Below are positions 1 to 12,300 of a DNA stretch of 64,000 nt, in pieces (positions within the stretch are counted from its first letter, which is position 1; the number at the start of each line of letters is the position of its first letter). Under the pieces are notes generated by a model. That model had not been told where the DNA came from and searched no databases. It saw only the letters and a list, made by a program, of their open reading frames with translations. The translations under genes were made by a program, and so were the position numbers. This stretch comes from Undaria pinnatifida (lineage: Eukaryota > Sar > Phaeophyceae > Laminariales > Alariaceae): the NCBI GenBank assembly GCA_012845835.1, contig JABAKD010000008.1, positions 3,027,651 through 3,091,650 on the forward strand, written 5' to 3'.

Positions 1-689
1 GCCACCAGCAGACACACCGAAACGAAGCAGCGACAACAGGACCAACCTCAGCTTAGCCTAAGCCAGCTAGCTCACTCAAGTCCACATGCACCGGAGAGCA
101 CTACCCCCCCCCCCCCCCCCCCCCCTCCCCTCCCCCCGCGCGCATACAGCGCATACAATACAAGTGGGGGGGGGGGGGCATGCGCTAGGGCAGAGGAAAA
201 AATTACGCACTGCCCAAGAGAAGCTTTATCCACTTAGTAGTATACTGTACATGTGCAGCACACCAAGCGAGCGAGAGACAAAGTGCCAAACGCAGCAATG
301 ATTTTCAGCTGTAAAAAAAAAGGGTGACGGACAAGGAGAATCTATTAAAGAAAAAAGAAAACTCTCGTGCATGATTACATCCGCTTATGTCCCTCTCCCC
401 CTTCCTCATCCTCCTCCCATCGGAGGGACAACATAACCACAGGTTTGCACGGGTCGAATCGCTTTTCGCGGGACGGGTAGTGTCAGGGTGAGAACCGGCC
501 CGACCCGTGACATTTAAAAATCCCCCGACCCGGTCCGACCTGACCCGTGAGACTTCGAACACCACCCGATCCGACCCGACTCGACCCGCGAGTTTTTTTA
601 CTACCGTGCGACCTGACCCGCGGGCCGTACCATGACCCGTGCACAGCCGTGAGTGTAACTCCTATGCTCTTGCTGAGAGGACGCATAAT

Positions 690-950
690 GTTTTTCGCCT
701 AACGGCCAACGCGGCTCGCCCTCTGATGGGTCAACAACACGCCAAAGAGCAAACGCGGCTCGCTTTCTGATTGTCAACAAAAACGCCTGAGAGCAAACAA
801 ACGCGGATCGCTCCCAAATGGTCAACAAAACGCTTTAAACCCGGCTCTCTCTGATTGGTCAACAGAACACCCGAGAGCGAACGCCACTCGCTCTTATTGG
901 CCAACAGAACGTCCGAGAGCGATCGCGGCTCGCTCTCATTGGTCAACACA
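690..950 (+). repeat. Tandem ~59-bp repeat with inverted CCAAT motifs
   Basis: Four to five copies of a unit containing GCGGCTCGCTCTC, ATTGGTCAACA and GAGAGCAAACG. ATTGG is an inverted CCAAT box. A TATAGAG follows at about 952, so the cluster resembles a promoter for a rightward transcript, but no gene is seen there. Confidence 0.6.
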
Positions 951-2339
951 ATATAGAGGGTGGGGGTTAGGCCCCCGCCCGTTACATAAAATAGACCGAT
1001 TCGGTTACATGAGCCAGACAAGACCAAACCAAAACAGTTCAGACGACACCACCAGACCAGGTCAGAGCGAGCAACGCGAAAAAAAACCAGTCTACGATAA
1101 TTATCAAGCTAATACGCCCGTAAGGCAAGATCGAGAGGCAGCAAGAAAGCACCCACGATCGTTATCAAAACCAACGTGCTCGTCGTGTACACCAAATTCC
1201 GGGACGTGGGCAAAACAAAACCATGCTCCTCACCCCCCGCTCCCCCGGTTCTTTCCGCGTCTTGCCTCGCCTCGCTTAGTCTCTTTCTGCGTACTTCATC
1301 GCTTACCCTTACCGTCCGCCCTCTACCCCCCCCCCCTCCCTTACCTCCCGCGCTCGCAAGGTCAAAACCACGTACTACTTACCCACACTACACAGGACGG
1401 GCAAATACATCTACCCGACCCGTAGACCTTTTCTGCTCGCCTCGCCTCTCACACTGTCACAACCCCCTCTCCCCTCCCTCCCCATACCCCAAACTCCTCC
1501 CCCCCGTATTCTCAACCGCGCCATCATTATCACCTCTAAACCCTCACCAAAGAAAGATCACGAGAAAATCAGGAACAACCAAAAAACGAATCGAACCGAA
1601 CCGAACCGAACCGAATCGAAGCGGAGCAGAAAACAAAACGCTGCGAACAACACCAAGAACCGAGGGAGAGGGGAGGGAAAGGAGGCGAAAGAGGAGGAGG
1701 AGGAGGGGGGGGAAATCACAGCGTACACAACGACAAATTAACGCTTCCGCATCCCCCCCCCCCGACCACCACCTCCACCTCTTTCCCCTCCATTCCAGTC
1801 CCAACCCTAAATCCCCCCGCCCCCTCCCCCCCCCCCCCCCCAACCCCTCCTGTCACGGAGGACTATCATGGACAGACAGCAAAAAGCTGATAAAAAATCC
1901 GAGAAATTCGAAATGGGAGGGGGGGGGGGGGGCGTCACAAATAGACGCGATTGAACTTGGGAAGAAAACTTCGGGGGGGGGGGGGGGGAGCGTACACACC
2001 CGCACGCGTACGCAAAACAATGCGCAATGGGAGATAGCAGCAGTTGTCGGTTTCTGCAAAGGGCTAGCCTTCGCGCCGAAATTTAGTAATACCACACGTA
2101 CTTCGCGTCTACCAGCATGTTTAGTAATAGCACACCAGAAAGAAATGTCCTCATGTTTTCCTGCTTTATGTCCCAACTCTCTTCCTACCGATCGATTTTC
2201 TGAGACGAGCTCTCTGATTTCACCGACCGATAGCCATCCCGCACAATTCCAAGAAACTAGCGCAAGGAGTAGCAGTAGCAGTTGCAGACAGTACAAAGCC
2301 GAGAGAAAACAGAATTTCTACCCAAACCAAGTTTATCCT

Positions 2340-2625
2340 TCTAGAAACAAAACGACCAATCAGAAAAGCAGTAGACAGCGAAAATAAACGAATAATCACC
2401 TATCAGATTCCTTCTAAAAAAATCGACCAAGATAAGAAAGCGAAGAGAAACGGACTTTCTTTTCACCAACCAACTTTTTCCTTATAAAAAAACAAACGAC
2501 CAATCAGAAGTAGATAGAAAGTGACTTTCCACCAATCAGATTTCTCCCAACAAAACCGACCAATAGAAAGTGAACAAAAGACGGATTTTTCCACCAATCA
2601 CAATTCTCCTTGAAAAAAACGACCG
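2340..2625 (+). promoter_or_regulatory. Cluster of CCAATCAG motifs
   Basis: At least five CCAAT motifs, several as CGACCAATCAGA or CACCAATCAGA, recur every 30-150 bp and alternate with T-rich and AAAAAAC segments in a degenerate repeat. CCAATCAG is the known NF-Y consensus. The orientation is opposite to the 690-950 cluster. Confidence 0.4.
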
Positions 2626-4537
2626 AATAGAGTGTGCACAAAATCCTTTTATCCCCAAGGAACAAAAACCGGCGTAGTACGATTTCATAGGGAATGGGGT
2701 GGGTGGAGGGGACGAAAGAAAACCAAGGTCAAACGCGCAAAATTAACTTCCGCCTCCAATCCCACACTCATGCGGATCAAATCCAGGAACCGGAAAGTCC
2801 CTTACACCTCAGAAGGCATCCAAAAACCGTTGGCTAATAAACCTTTAAAAAGGTATTAAAAAAACCGTTGGCTATTAAACCTCAAAAAGATATCCAAAAA
2901 CTGCTGGGAGAAAAAAAAACAACACCTGTCTCAAAACGTGCGGCAAACTGGCTGAAGGAACAAAAAAACGATGGAACCGGGTCCAGCTCCCCCTCCCCCT
3001 GTCGCCAACCCTAGGCAAACATGATTTTTCGACCGATATCAAGAGGGGATCTTAATTACCTCCGTTCGAATCGAGATTACTCTCTCAACCGGCGTCGAGA
3101 AAGGATCCTTTAATCCCGTTCAAGTCGACTCGCTCTTCACGCAAGAGACAAAAGCGCCCGCACAGGGAATGCAACACGAACCCACACGTACACATCGGGG
3201 CTCGACGATAAAGAAGAATCGTCGCCCACAAATAACCTTCCGCGAAAAAAAGAAGAAAATTCCGCGACAAAGAAGATTCTTCCAAGAAAAAAAAGACAAG
3301 AGCCGGGAAGAAAAATACCAAACCAAGAGCGACGACGACTACTACTACTATTACTACGACTACCACTAGTAGGCATAGCAGTGGTATAGTAGTAGTTAGG
3401 AATAGTTGAAGAGGTTACAAGTCCTTACGTACGAATTGATTTTGTTGCTTGGGGTGCGTGGAAAAGAGGTCCAGAAATGAAAAAAAAACACTCAAAACAA
3501 GAAAAAAACGCGCACATACAGACAAGACATAAACAAAACATACATACACATATTCATATACACACACGCACACAAGTCATACACACCAAATACACGCGGG
3601 CCTTCTTGCCTTGCCATCGGCCCTCCTGCCACTTAATATGCCCGTGCAATACCGACGGGCGGTACACTGCACCTCTCCCGAGCACGACAAAGTAACCATA
3701 CCGACGGAAAATACCCAAGACTTCAACCGAGCAATCCAATCCAAAGAGGAAACATTCGGAGGGGGAGGGGGTGGGGGGGGGGGGGGAAGAAAAACTGCAC
3801 AAACAAAAAACATACCGGGTACCAAGTACCTTGTATGATACCACCAGCGTGCCAGGTACTTCTTGTTTCGTCCCATCAACAACCAAAAGTATACCAAGTA
3901 TCATACCTGGTACGATAACAGGTACTTCGCGTTTCGTCCCAACGACAAGAAAAAAATGGGGAAAAAAAACGACGGGGAAAATCATCACTATTACGATGCT
4001 GCTGCTGCTGCTGCTGCTGCCACTCGGCCGCGTCCTTATCTTCGCCCCCACGACCCATGCGCCAACACCCTGCTTTACTTACGCCTCCCTCCAACTGGAA
4101 ACCCCGCTCCAAGTCAAAATACTCTATTAACCAAAGCCCGAAGCTGCTCCTTCTCTCCCTCCCGCAGGTGTTACTCTATACCAGGTATCCCTTAAAAACT
4201 AGTTCGATGAAAAATAACAGCGAGAGAGACCACCCGTCAGAACAAAAAAGGTAAAATATCCGGAATCACACGTGTACACCACAGCAGGCAACAAAAAAGA
4301 CAGCAACGGGGGAAGGGAAAAGGGGGGCGGCGGGCAACAGAACCCCCTCCTCGGGGGGAAGGGGACAACATAATGCCCCCCCCCTTCCCCCCCCTTCCTC
4401 CCAGAGCCCGTTGCTTATTTCCTTAATTTACGTATTCTCGTATTTTTTCCGTGAATTCTCCAACACCTCCCCCCACCACAACGAAACAGTTGTCACTTTC
4501 GAGGGAGGGGGAGGGGACGATTAACAAGCGTCCCCTC

Positions 4538-6303
4538 TTAAAAAGAAGCAGGCTCAGAGGCGTTCCAATTTCTCAGACTGGTCAGCACACGCTCGTGCTC
4601 CTTGTCGTCTTCCTGTGCCAGTAGACGGAACCCCTCCTTGAACTCCTGGGATGAGGCGGGACGGGGGTGGGGTTGGGGGTGGGCGTGGTGGTGGGGGTAT
4701 AACCAGCACTTATGTGTCATATCATCGAGAAAAAACACGTCTTATTTTTATTTTTCATTATTCCTCTTTTTACTCTTGCCTTGCAAATAGTCTGGTGTGC
4801 TCGCTTGCACACGTTTTGCCCTCGTTTTCACTGAGGTTGGCATTGCGTGGCCAAACCAACCACCTTGCTGTACTTGTAATGATGTGCATCTCCGTCTTGT
4901 ATTGTCGTTTGTGACCACAGCATGGCAGAGGTCGTCTCTCTGGGAGTCATCGGCACGGACACCGGTCGTGCTGGAGCTAGATGGGTGGAAAATATCAGCT
5001 TCATGTGAAGAACACACACACGTAATACCACCTGTACTCCAACCCCTAACCCCTAAATCTCGAAACAGCACAAGAAAGCTGGCACGAATACTACTCTTTG
5101 GGCTGGGGCTTCATCCCACAGCCTTGAGCGCAATGCTATGTATGCCATGTGTGGGTGACCGGTCCTCGTCCAACTGCCGCGTGGATAGAGGTTCTCATCA
5201 AGGCCGGGGCTCATATCACAACAAGACTTGGGCCGTAGCCCTACAAGTGCCCACTCTTTTCCCCATCATCCCGTCTATTATCTTGGCACTTTTCCTTTCT
5301 CCTTTTCCCTCACCAGGCGTAACTCAAATGCGGGGTCACTAAGCGGGCACCTCTCCCCCGTCCCCACTACGGTACGTGCCTTCAATATCTGCATCTGCAT
5401 CAACAGCCAATATCAATAGCCAATATCAACAGCCAATATCAACGGCCAATACTACTTGTCAATATCAACTGTCAGTATCAATTGTCAACACCAATGGTCA
5501 GTATCAGTAACATTGAACTATGGCCAACTTTTAACGTGCACCAGCCTGCAATCCATTAGGAACTGACCGTCAGTTTGGCGATGACGAAACTAACGCAAAC
5601 GGAGGCAAAGCTCAACCCCTTTAAAGCCCCAAATCCCTTCCTTCCCTATACTAACTCCAAGTGAAGCTTAACGGCTTTACAACTCGAAACTCGTTTTTGG
5701 CGACATACTACTTGGAAACAGTATAGGGGGATTTTGGGCGCTAAAGGGTCAAGCCAGGTGCAGTTCACCAAAGTAACAGCTGACCTCGAGCTGACGACAC
5801 GCTGTTCTCAGAGATGTTATACTTGTACAACACATTCATTGTCCAGAAAAAAAACAAAAAAACACTGCCTGCTTGCCTATTCAAACGTTGTATTAAACTA
5901 TCAATTACCATGCACCAGTGGCAAAGAGTGTGTCAAACATCAACGATCAAAACATCAAAACATCACGAAAGCGGGGGCAAACAAACAAAAAAACAAGTAA
6001 ACACCCACACACTGTAAATATTTTTTTCGGGAGACGAAAAAAAAAGCAGAACGGATAAAGCTTAACCTTCGTCCAGCCCACCAAAAAAATAACTAAATAC
6101 AAGAATACAAGAAAAGAACTGACCTCGAAGTTAACGACGCTGTTTCCTGAAGTGTTGAACTTGTGGAACATCCTCATTTCGGTGAAGAGATTCTGCCGTC
6201 CACCCGACAGCGATCGCCACAGGGAAGAAAATTGGAGGGGGGAGAGCCCACCCGATTGAGAAGCCGCCTCGATAGAATCGTACGCCTTAGATAGCACGTC
6301 GTC
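4538..6303 (-). CDS. C-terminal EF-hand pair of the PH gene (two exons)
   Basis: Exon 6303-6124 (60 codons) follows a TTTTTCTTCAG acceptor; the last exon 4645-4538 (35 codons and TAA) follows CCTCATCCCAG. The junction falls inside an EF-hand loop: [15 protein letters not shown] continues as [11 protein letters not shown], giving the loop pattern N-x-S-x-N-x-V-V-N-x-x-E flanked by two helices. The earlier half ([19 protein letters not shown]) looks like a degenerate first EF-hand. Position 1 is Asn rather than Asp, so calcium binding may be weak. The exact rejoining of the loop across the intron is strong support for both exons and for the end of the gene. Confidence 0.85.
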
Positions 6304-9300
6304 CTGAAGAAAAAAAAGTTGATGGATTGTTGAGGGGGTGGATTACTGCATGAGTTAAGGGGTGGACGGGTGAACGGGTGGACGGATGGACGGATGGGAT
6401 GGATGGGATGGATGCATGGGTGGATGAATGGATGTATGGATGGATGGATGGATGGATGGATGGATGGACGGACGGACGGATGTATGTATGTATGTATGGA
6501 TAGATGGTATGGATAGACGGATGGATGGCTGGATGGCTGGATGGGTGGGCTGGTGGAAGGATGGATGGATGGATGGATGCACTAATGGGTGGGTGGATGG
6601 ATGTATGTATGGATGTATGGACCAATGGGTGGATGGATGGATAGATGGATTATTCGACGGACTAATGGGTGGATGGGTTACTGGACGGATTGCTCAATGG
6701 ACTACTGGGTGGATGCATGCATGGGCGGGTCGGTGGACGCATTACATAGATGGATGAATGGATAGATGGATCAATGCGCGGATTGACGTATCGATATGAT
6801 TGGATATGCAGATGGATGGGCGGGCGGATCGATGTATGGACGCTGTCACCGCGCCGCCTTCTCCATCGACGGACAACACCATACAACGCGGACGAGGAAC
6901 CACAGGCAGGCGCGGCATTACACAACACAAAAACCGCTCAATACAAACAGCGTCCAAGGCAAAAAACGGAATTTAGGTATGCGAGGGCCTGTGATCACAT
7001 GCCCACCGCCATGCATGAAAAAACGAGTAACCCCCCCCCCCCCCCCCCCACGCCTCTCACCGTCAACTCCTTGTTGGTCCCCGCGCCGCGACCCGCCCCC
7101 GCCCCTGCCGCCACACCTCCTCCAACAGGCGTGCTCCTCAGGACCACCCCCGCCACCCCACCCACCCCCTCCTCCTCCTCCTCCTCTTCGTCATCTTCAG
7201 ACTCCTCCTCCCCCTCGTCACCGTCCTCGCTGCTATCCTCGCTGTTCGCCAACTGGCCATCATCCCCCAACCCCCTCCTCCACATCCCGCCGCCTCCTGC
7301 TCCGCCCCCAGCCCCCCCCCCCGCCCCTGACGGTCTGTTGGAAACGCCTCCCGCACCGGCTGTGGAGCCGAAACTTCGGCGCGCACCGTTCTTTGCGTTG
7401 GAGGCGGTAGCAGTAGAGGGGGGCGGGGCGGCTACTACCGTGGTAGACCAGGCAAACCTGGACATGTTTAGGTGCGGCCCCTTGAAGGAAAGGCAGGTGC
7501 GAGGGACGGACTCCCCCAGCGCTACGAGGGTTTTGACGACGTTTGGGATGTTTTTCTCTTCGTAGAGGTCGGCCTGGGGATGAGGGGGGGGGGCAGGGAG
7601 GGAGGGAGGGGGGGAGTATAGCCTACAGACTGGAGACAAAATATCATACAAATACACCTAGTTATATACATCATATAGTAGCGTCACGCGAGTCTGCGAC
7701 CGGCGCCGTCCGGGCCGCCGGCGAAGCCCCTTGTAAATAGATGCATAATACATACATGATAACTGGTACCTGCTCAGAGCGGTAGCTCTACTTCGCTCTT
7801 CGTGTTCAACTACAGCGGCACCACTAGTAGAAAGAAACGCTCCTACTGTGTACAGAGATAAAGACAAAGCGAGTACAGCGGCGCAATCAACCCATCAAAC
7901 ATACCACAACACCGATCGATCCAACCAAGCGTAACACTGGTGAGCGGTAAGTAACAATGTTTCATACATACTTCGGCGGTTACATACTACCCTCGCGTTA
8001 CGATGCGCGACATCCTTTCCATTGCGCCGCACCGGCGATGGGTTACCGGGGATTGCACTCGCTCAACCCCGCGGTCATAACGCCATTCGCGAAAAAAATA
8101 CACAAAAACGATCAAAACACACCACCCGCAACGCGGGAGGCAGCTAATAATGGTGAAACTAACTCCAAAGTTGCACCGCACCGGCGATGGGTTACCGGGG
8201 ATTGCACTCGCTCAACCCCGGGGGCATAACGCCTTAACGTAGAGAAAATTTGATAGAAACGATCGAAATTCACCGCCCGAAACGCGGGAGGCAGCTAGTA
8301 ATGGTGACACTGACCCCAAACTTACGCCGCACAGGCGATAGGTTACCGGGGATGGCACTCGCTCAACCCCGGGGGCATAACGCCTTCACTAGAGAACGCC
8401 TTTACGTGGAGAAAAATTGATAGAAATGTTCAAATTTCACTGCCCGAAACGCGGGAGGCAGCTAGTAATGGTGACACTGACTCCAAAGTTGCACCGCACC
8501 GGCGATGGGATACCGGGGATGACACTCGCTCAATCCCTGGGGGCATAACGCCTTGACGTAGAGAAACACGATAGAAACGATCCCGAAACGCGGGAGTCAG
8601 CTAATAATGGCGACATTGACTCCAACGCTGCGCTGCACCGGTGATGGGTTACCGGGGATGGCACTCGCTCAACCCCGGGGGGCATAACGCCTTTGCGTAG
8701 AGAAAAAACGGGTAGAAACGATCAAAATTCACCGCCCGAAACGCGGCAGGCAACTTTTGAAATTATGGTCACACCCGGCACCGTCGCCTTGCAGAGCTCT
8801 CTCTTACCGTCTCAAATAGGATGCTCTCTCCGAGGCCCAGCGTGCGACAAGACCGCAGGAAGATGCAGATGTTGGCCATCTGGAGAGGATAAAAACACAC
8901 ACACACACAAGACACAAGAAACCAAACGGCAAGTTATTTCCAGTGCGTTCACAACAGTACCTGTAAAAATACCATCCGTCGAAGGAAAAAGTTTCCATTC
9001 CGTCAGCTGTGAGCTAGCTCGATCGAATTCAAGGGCCGACAATCATCTTTGCAAGCTGCGTTGATACTCCGGTCGTCCGTTTTTACTCTTTGAACATGTT
9101 TGAATCCCCTGCACTGGACTTTGTCAAGGGTGAAATCATTCTGCACGCTTCATATAATACGTTCATATATAATAAAAATAAAAATACACTCCAGTTGTGA
9201 GATCGAAGATTTTGTCGAAACTCATCTTTGCAAGCTGTGTGTGATACTCCGATCGCGCGTATTACGGGTTGTGTGTCCTCATTAAGGACGTAGGTCGGCG

Positions 9301-12300
9301 ACTCCCCTCGAAACTACAACGTAGCTTATCAGGGTCAACAGGCGTTCTGTACGTTCATATATTTACATATCATACTTGTATGCATCTCAGGAACAAAAAA
9401 ATAACGCAAGAAACAAAACAGCACATCAAAACAATACCTGGTGTTATATATTTGCATTGACCCTGATAGCTACACTGCTGTTGTAGTTGCAAGGGGAGTC
9501 GCCGACCTATATCCTTAATGAGGACACACAGCCCGTAATACGCGCGATCGGAGTATCACACACAGCTTGCAAAGATGAGTTTCGACAAAACGTTCGATCT
9601 CACAGCTGGAGTGTATTATATATTTACTATATATTTGCATACGTAATAATAACAAAAACAAGCCAAAGAAGAGCAACAAATCAAGACAACAAACAAAACA
9701 AGCAAACAGAAGGGTAGACAAACAAGGGGACAAATCGACGGGACAAACTGACGGGAAAACAATCGGACAAACCGAACGACAAACAAACGGACAAACACCA
9801 AAAAGTAACCACAACCATCTAAACGAACATCACTGACAATTCAGCAAACTAATCAAACCAACGGACAGTCATCTCAACATCAACAAGCAACATCAACACC
9901 AACAATCTCACAAGGGGGGGGCTCCAAATTTAGAGGAGTTTTTTCGCTTGTTGGCGTATCAGAATATCAGGTTGACACGTTAAGAAATTGTCGATTTGAC
10001 AAGCAAGCTCACAAGCAAGAAAAAAAAACTCCTCGAAACCCCGACCCCCCCCCCCCCCCCCCCAACCCCCCGCTTCCCGTTAAACTCCCCCCCCCCTCGT
10101 TAAATCTCCGCAACTTCTTAATTTGTAATTTGCAACAGCAACAAAAATAAGTTGCCCCCCCCCCCCTCATCCCCGGCGAGGGTCTAAATAATCAAAACAA
10201 TCCAAAACGCTACAACAGCAACACTACTGACGGCCTGATGGCCTCAAGACTATGGTCATATACGACAAAGGAGTAACCCCCCCCCCGGGTCTCGCTCGTA
10301 TCGTAGTCCTCGCCGTCCTCCTACATACCTGCTTGTAGGCGAGAGAAGAATCGCTCGGAGCGGCTATGGACACGCCGGGCTGCAGCTTGCTCATCAGCCG
10401 GCACAGAGCCACCCCATCCTTCAGCCCGTATGCCACGCCGCATTCGGGGTCGATGTCCATCTTGGTCACATCTCGCACCCACTTCAGAATCTGCGAAAAC
10501 ACCGAACGAATATATATATTAAAAAAAATGAAAATACACTCCAGCTGTGAGATCGAAGATTTCGTCGAAACTCATCTTTGCAAGCTGTGTGTGATACTCC
10601 GATCGCGCGCATTACGAGTTGTGTGTCCTCATTAAGGATATAGGTCGGCGACTCCCCTTACAACTACAGTGTAGCTATCAGGGTCAACAGGATGATTTTA
10701 GTCAGTCTGTGCGCGGAAACTGTAAAACCCGTTTCTGAGGGGGACAAAATCTGACAGCTGTGAAGGGAAATGTATCCTTTTATCAAGTGAATCTTGTAAG
10801 TCGAATAACCGGTGAGGGGGGTGGGGCGGAGTTTTGAAGGACGTGGGGGCCTGGTTTTGATCAAAAGCGAGCGGGTTTGGAGGGGGGGGGGGGGGGGGGG
10901 AAAGGGGGCAATTTGTGCATGTAAGCTATAAATCCTTTCGAGGGGATAAATCTGACGGTCTTGGCACCAGTTTATTATTGGGGGGGGGGGGGGGGGGGGG
11001 GGGGTTGGGGCGGGGGGGGGGGAGGGGGGGTTGGGGCGGGGGGCGGGGGGGCGGGGGGGGCAGCTCAATATGTGCCTGGAAACTATACATTATTTTGAGG
11101 GGATAAATGTGACGGTTTTGGAAATAATGCATCAGTTTATCATGTATATCCTGGGGTAAGTCGTACAGTGAGTAAAGAGAGGGTGGAGTGTTCGAGGGGG
11201 TGGGGATGGGTTGGGTTGGGGGGGAGGTGGGGGGTGGGGGCGGGGGGGAGGAAGGGCTTTAGGTGAGGGGTTTGTTATACGTGTGGTTATACGTGTGGTG
11301 CTAGGTCTAGGCGATGGTGCGGGTGATGGGGAAGAAGGGGGCGTTCGAGGTGGGAGGGGGGGGGGGGACACAGCGGCATGGATGGCTCTCGAAAGATAAT
11401 GAGGTGATATCCTGTGCGTGAAGTGTTTATTAATGTGGCGGATTTCGATATTTGGTGGGGCGTTTGAGTAAGGGAGAGCAAGAGGGGGGGGGGGGGGGGG
11501 GGGAGATTTTTTAGGAGGTTTAGGTCACAAATAATATTCAAATACACTTCGGCTGTGAGATCAAAGATATGTAGCAGCTTGTTATACGCGTGGTGCTAGG
11601 TCTAGGCGATCGTGCAGGTGGTTGGAAAAGAGGGGGCGTTGAAGGGGGGGAGGGGGGGGGGGGGTTGGGGGGAAAATAATTGAAAACTACGTCATGGATG
11701 GTCAGAAAGATAATGACGTGATATCAACTGCGTATAGTTGTTTATTACTCAGGCCGATTTTGACTGTGAGTGGGGCGTTTGGACAAACTAGGCGGAAGGG
11801 GGGGGGAATCGGGGGACGGGGGGGCGGGGGGGGTTGGGTTTTTTTATGAACAAGAGGGGTCAGTGGAGGGGGAGGGGAGGGGGGGGGGGGGGGGGCGGGG
11901 GGCGGGACATTTCAATATGTGCGCGGAAACTATAAATCCTCAAAGGGGACAAACCTGACGATTGAAGCAATAAGACATCCCTTTATATCATCTGGCTTGT
12001 AATGTTTACTATATATATACGAGCAGCATAAACATAAACATTAAAACAGGAACGGAATGAAATCTAAAATGGCTTTTGTTTTGTGTTAAAAAGAAAAGAA
12101 AAAAACGTCATCAACTAGCATCAACAGCCTATCAGCGTCAAATAATAGCATCAGCATCAACAAACACCAGCATCAGCATCAACAAACACCAGCATCAACA
12201 TCAACAGCAACACACCGACACCAACAAAAAATCAACCCCAACGGCATGTAAAAAAAAACCGCCCAACACCAACACAACCATCGCTACCAAAAAAAAACAT

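Larger units (their letters stand above)
1..4537. other. Intergenic, low-complexity region downstream of the PH gene
   Basis: No convincing gene. It contains long poly-C/poly-G tracts (104-124, 166-178, 1917-1932, 1972-1988), a CCCGACCCG-rich block (about 440-640), a GAACC run (1593-1622), CCAAT clusters, a CTG run (about 3998-4020) and CA-rich stretches. Open frames here are proline-, arginine- or serine-rich and match nothing recognised. Confidence 0.6.

Noticed and set aside
1176-2387. 403-residue plus-strand open frame
   Set aside because: Pro/Ser/Arg/Gly low-complexity translation of homopolymers and CCAAT repeats; no domain, splice or start context.
6287-6830. HPSI/DGWM repeat frames on both strands
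   Set aside because: They are translations of the GGAT tetranucleotide repeat.
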